Shown here: piece after piece, positions 5,484 to 6,718 of the stretch
Numbering within the stretch: the first letter of the stretch is position 1
Layout of the letters: every line of letters begins with the position of its first letter
NCBI GenBank assembly: GCA_003517845.1
Contig: DOZU01000131.1
Coordinates: forward strand, 1 to 6,718
From: Clostridiales bacterium
GTDB lineage: Bacteria > Bacillota > Sulfobacillia > UBA995
DNA: 6,718 bases
Direction of reading: 5' to 3'
Position numbers and translations under genes: made by a program
Notes under the pieces: generated by a model
What the model was told of the DNA's origin: nothing
Seen by the model: the letters and a program-made list of their open reading frames with translations, nothing else
The model's database searches: none

Positions 5484-6056
5484 GTGACCTGGGTTCCCCG
5501 ACCGTCAGCCATCCGCCGCTACTACCTGCTGGTGCCGGTGGCTGCATTCGCCGTCATCTGGGTGACCCTGCTCCTCGCGACCGGACGGGGCGTGTGGACA
5601 GCGCGCCCCATCGAGACCATCCGCGCGACCGGCATTGTGTACGAGGTCGGGGCCCCGGGCGAACTGGACCCCGCCGCCGAGCCGGTCCTCCTGGATCTTC
5701 ATCTGACGCCTACGGCTACCCTTCGACGCCCTGACGCCGAGCCAGGTTACTGGCTGGTGAACCGGCCGCTCGCCGGGCGAGCCCAGGTGGAGCTGGGGGA
5801 TACCAGGCTATTGGCCCGGCTGGGGGCGAGCCAGTTGCTGGTGGTGACCAACCTCGGCTACTGGATCTTGCTGCCCTTCCTCGGGGCACTCGGTCTACTG
5901 GCCACTTACGTCCTGGAGGGCGGGGAGGAACCGGATGCGCGGCTCAGGGTGGCGCGGGTAGGGCTGGCCATCATCACCCTGGTCGCGCTCATACCCGGCC
6001 TGCCCGGGCTGCTCTGGATGCTGAACCGGTTTGTGATGGGTATACCTGCGCCTTGA
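5484..6056 (+). CDS. Hypothetical membrane protein, three predicted TM segments
   Basis: I do not recognise a family. The GTG start at 5484 is chosen because AAGGAGG lies at 5469-5475, 8 nt upstream. The same frame is open back to an ATG at 5388, but that stretch overlaps the folT promoter and aptamer. The 190-residue product has a short basic N-terminus (RR at 11-12) and a membrane segment at about 13-33. A mainly polar domain of about 80 residues (35-115), rich in Pro, Arg and Ala, follows, then hydrophobic segments at about 118-144 and 157-182 joined by a charged acidic/basic loop (EGGEEPDARLR, 145-155). The first segment followed by a polar region suggests a domain on the outer face, though topology is a guess. 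A BofC-like anchored protein starts 62 nt downstream on the same strand, so they may be co-transcribed. No clear sigma70 promoter was found on this strand. Confidence 0.8.
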   Translation: MTWVPRPSAIRRYYLLVPVAAFAVIWVTLLLATGRGVWTARPIETIRATGIVYEVGAPGELDPAAEPVLLDLHLTPTATLRRPDAEPGYWLVNRPLAGRAQVELGDTRLLARLGASQLLVVTNLGYWILLPFLGALGLLATYVLEGGEEPDARLRVARVGLAIITLVALIPGLPGLLWMLNRFVMGIPAP

Positions 6057-6118
6057 GGTCGCATGCCCGGGGAGCGCCGCGGTGATACTACCGGCAAATC
6101 GCGGGGCGGGAGGGGCCG

Positions 6119-6652
6119 GTGGACCGGCGGCGATTCCGGGTGTTGATCCTGAGTATGGGCGTGGTGGCCCTGGCCGGGGCGGCCTTGACCTGGCGGGCGT
6201 CGCGGCCGGTGATCCCGCCAGCCCCGCCGGCCGGCCCGGCGGTCGAGGATGCGCTGCGGGCCGATGCGCGGCTCACCTGGCGCATCATCTATGCTGATTG
6301 CCGCCGAACAGTCGATTTCTCGGCGCCGGCCGGGGGGATGGCGGGCTGGACGCGGGAACGCTTGGCGGCGGCCATGCCCGACTGGCACCTCGAACGGTTT
6401 GAGCCCGACGGGGCCCGGCTTGTGCGGGTCTCACCCGGTCTGTGCCCCGAGATGCAGGCATTCCGTACCCTCAGGTGGCGCGAGGGGCGGCTGGCGGTCT
6501 TCTACGGCCGCCCTCCCCACCTCCTGTTCAAAGAGACGATCGAACCGGTGCCGGACGGACTGTCCGCAGCCGACCGACAGCGGCTGACCGAGGGCATCGT
6601 CGTGAGGGGGGATGAAGGCGTACTCTCCCAGCTTGAGGGCATCGAGAACTAA
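6119..6652 (+). CDS. Membrane-anchored protein with a BofC C-terminal-like domain
   Basis: A 177-residue product starting with GTG at 6119, with GGGAGGGG just upstream. A basic start (MDRRRFR) is followed by a hydrophobic segment at about 7-25 and then a proline-rich linker (PVIPPAPPAGP, 30-40), which suggests an N-terminally anchored extracytoplasmic protein. The C-terminal half reads like the BofC C-terminal domain: a Cys after an Ile-Tyr strand (IIYADC, 56-61), TRERLAAAMPDWHLERF (78-94), VSPGLCP (104-110), GRLAVFYG (123-130), then KETIEPVPDGLSAADRQRLTEGIVV (138-162) and a terminal LEGIEN. In Bacillus, BofC is the intermembrane-space regulator of SpoIVB protease during sporulation, but relatives occur more widely and their roles are unknown. 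C61 and C109 could form a disulfide. The assignment rests on remembered family patterns, so function stays open. yebC-adjacent BofC-like genes are known to me in clostridial genomes. Confidence 0.72.
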   Translation: MDRRRFRVLILSMGVVALAGAALTWRASRPVIPPAPPAGPAVEDALRADARLTWRIIYADCRRTVDFSAPAGGMAGWTRERLAAAMPDWHLERFEPDGARLVRVSPGLCPEMQAFRTLRWREGRLAVFYGRPPHLLFKETIEPVPDGLSAADRQRLTEGIVVRGDEGVLSQLEGIEN

Positions 6653-6697
6653 CCGGACCACGGCGCATTCGTCTGCTGGGAAAATGCGGTCACGGTA

Positions 6698-6718
6698 ATG
6701 CTCGTGGCCATTGTAGGG
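6698..6718 (+). CDS. Possible start of another gene at window edge (ruvC candidate)
   Basis: Only seven codons are visible: MLVAIVG from ATG 6698, or MAIVG from GTG 6704. The MAIVG reading lines up with the RuvC N-terminus, where the pattern M-x-hydrophobic-hydrophobic-G precedes IDPG. yebC and BofC-like genes often precede ruvCAB in clostridia. However, no good SD is present, and openings of other nucleotide-binding proteins such as the GTPase Der or prephenate dehydrogenase would look alike. The gene is a guess. Confidence 0.25.

Noticed and set aside
4868..5512. Minus-strand 214-codon frame overlapping folT and the riboswitch
   Set aside because: It is a +1 shadow of folT, running through the promoter and aptamer, with no domain.
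6685..6699. Small plus-strand ORF starting at ATG 6685
   Set aside because: It reads only four codons before a TAA stop.

Overview
The window is GC-rich, densely coded bacterial DNA. It most likely comes from a high-GC, Gram-positive-type (Bacillota/Clostridia-like) organism. Three things support this: a textbook tetrahydrofolate (THF) riboswitch in front of a folT-type ECF transporter gene, a protein resembling the C-terminal domain of BofC next to yebC, and Shine-Dalgarno (SD) sequences complementary to a Bacillus-type 16S rRNA tail. The lineage is inferred, not proven. High GC also opens long antisense reading frames over nearly every gene; these were left out.

Left part, minus strand (1-2133): an EamA/DMT-family exporter is followed 49 nt later by a P2A (Ca2+-type) P-type ATPase that runs off the left edge. 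The two lie on the same strand and are probably co-transcribed.

Middle, plus strand (2314-4603): larE, nadE and yebC form a compact operon, divergent from the transporter pair. larE and nadE overlap in ATGA, and yebC begins 17 nt after nadE. LarE is the sacrificial sulfur transferase of nickel-pincer nucleotide (NPN) synthesis, and NadE is ammonia-dependent NAD synthetase. The two pathways share the precursor nicotinate adenine dinucleotide (NaAD), so their coupling is the most thought-provoking gene arrangement here. No larB, larC or larA is in the window. A 36-nt perfect-to-wobble hairpin directly after the yebC stop separates this operon from the convergent folT.

Right-middle, minus strand (4648-5440): folT encodes the folate-specific S component of an ECF transporter. 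It is preceded by a complete regulatory unit readable from the sequence: a sigma70-type promoter (TTGACT, 17 nt, TAGAAT), a class-I THF riboswitch aptamer, and a hairpin that buries a near-perfect SD directly before a GTG start. Folate uptake is therefore probably switched off at translation when reduced folates are plentiful.

Right part, plus strand (5484-6718): an unrecognised protein with three predicted membrane segments, then a membrane-anchored BofC-like protein. The last 21 bases may open another gene, with ruvC the guess from the usual yebC-ruvCAB neighbourhood. I saw no tRNA, rRNA, CRISPR array, insertion sequence or phage gene.
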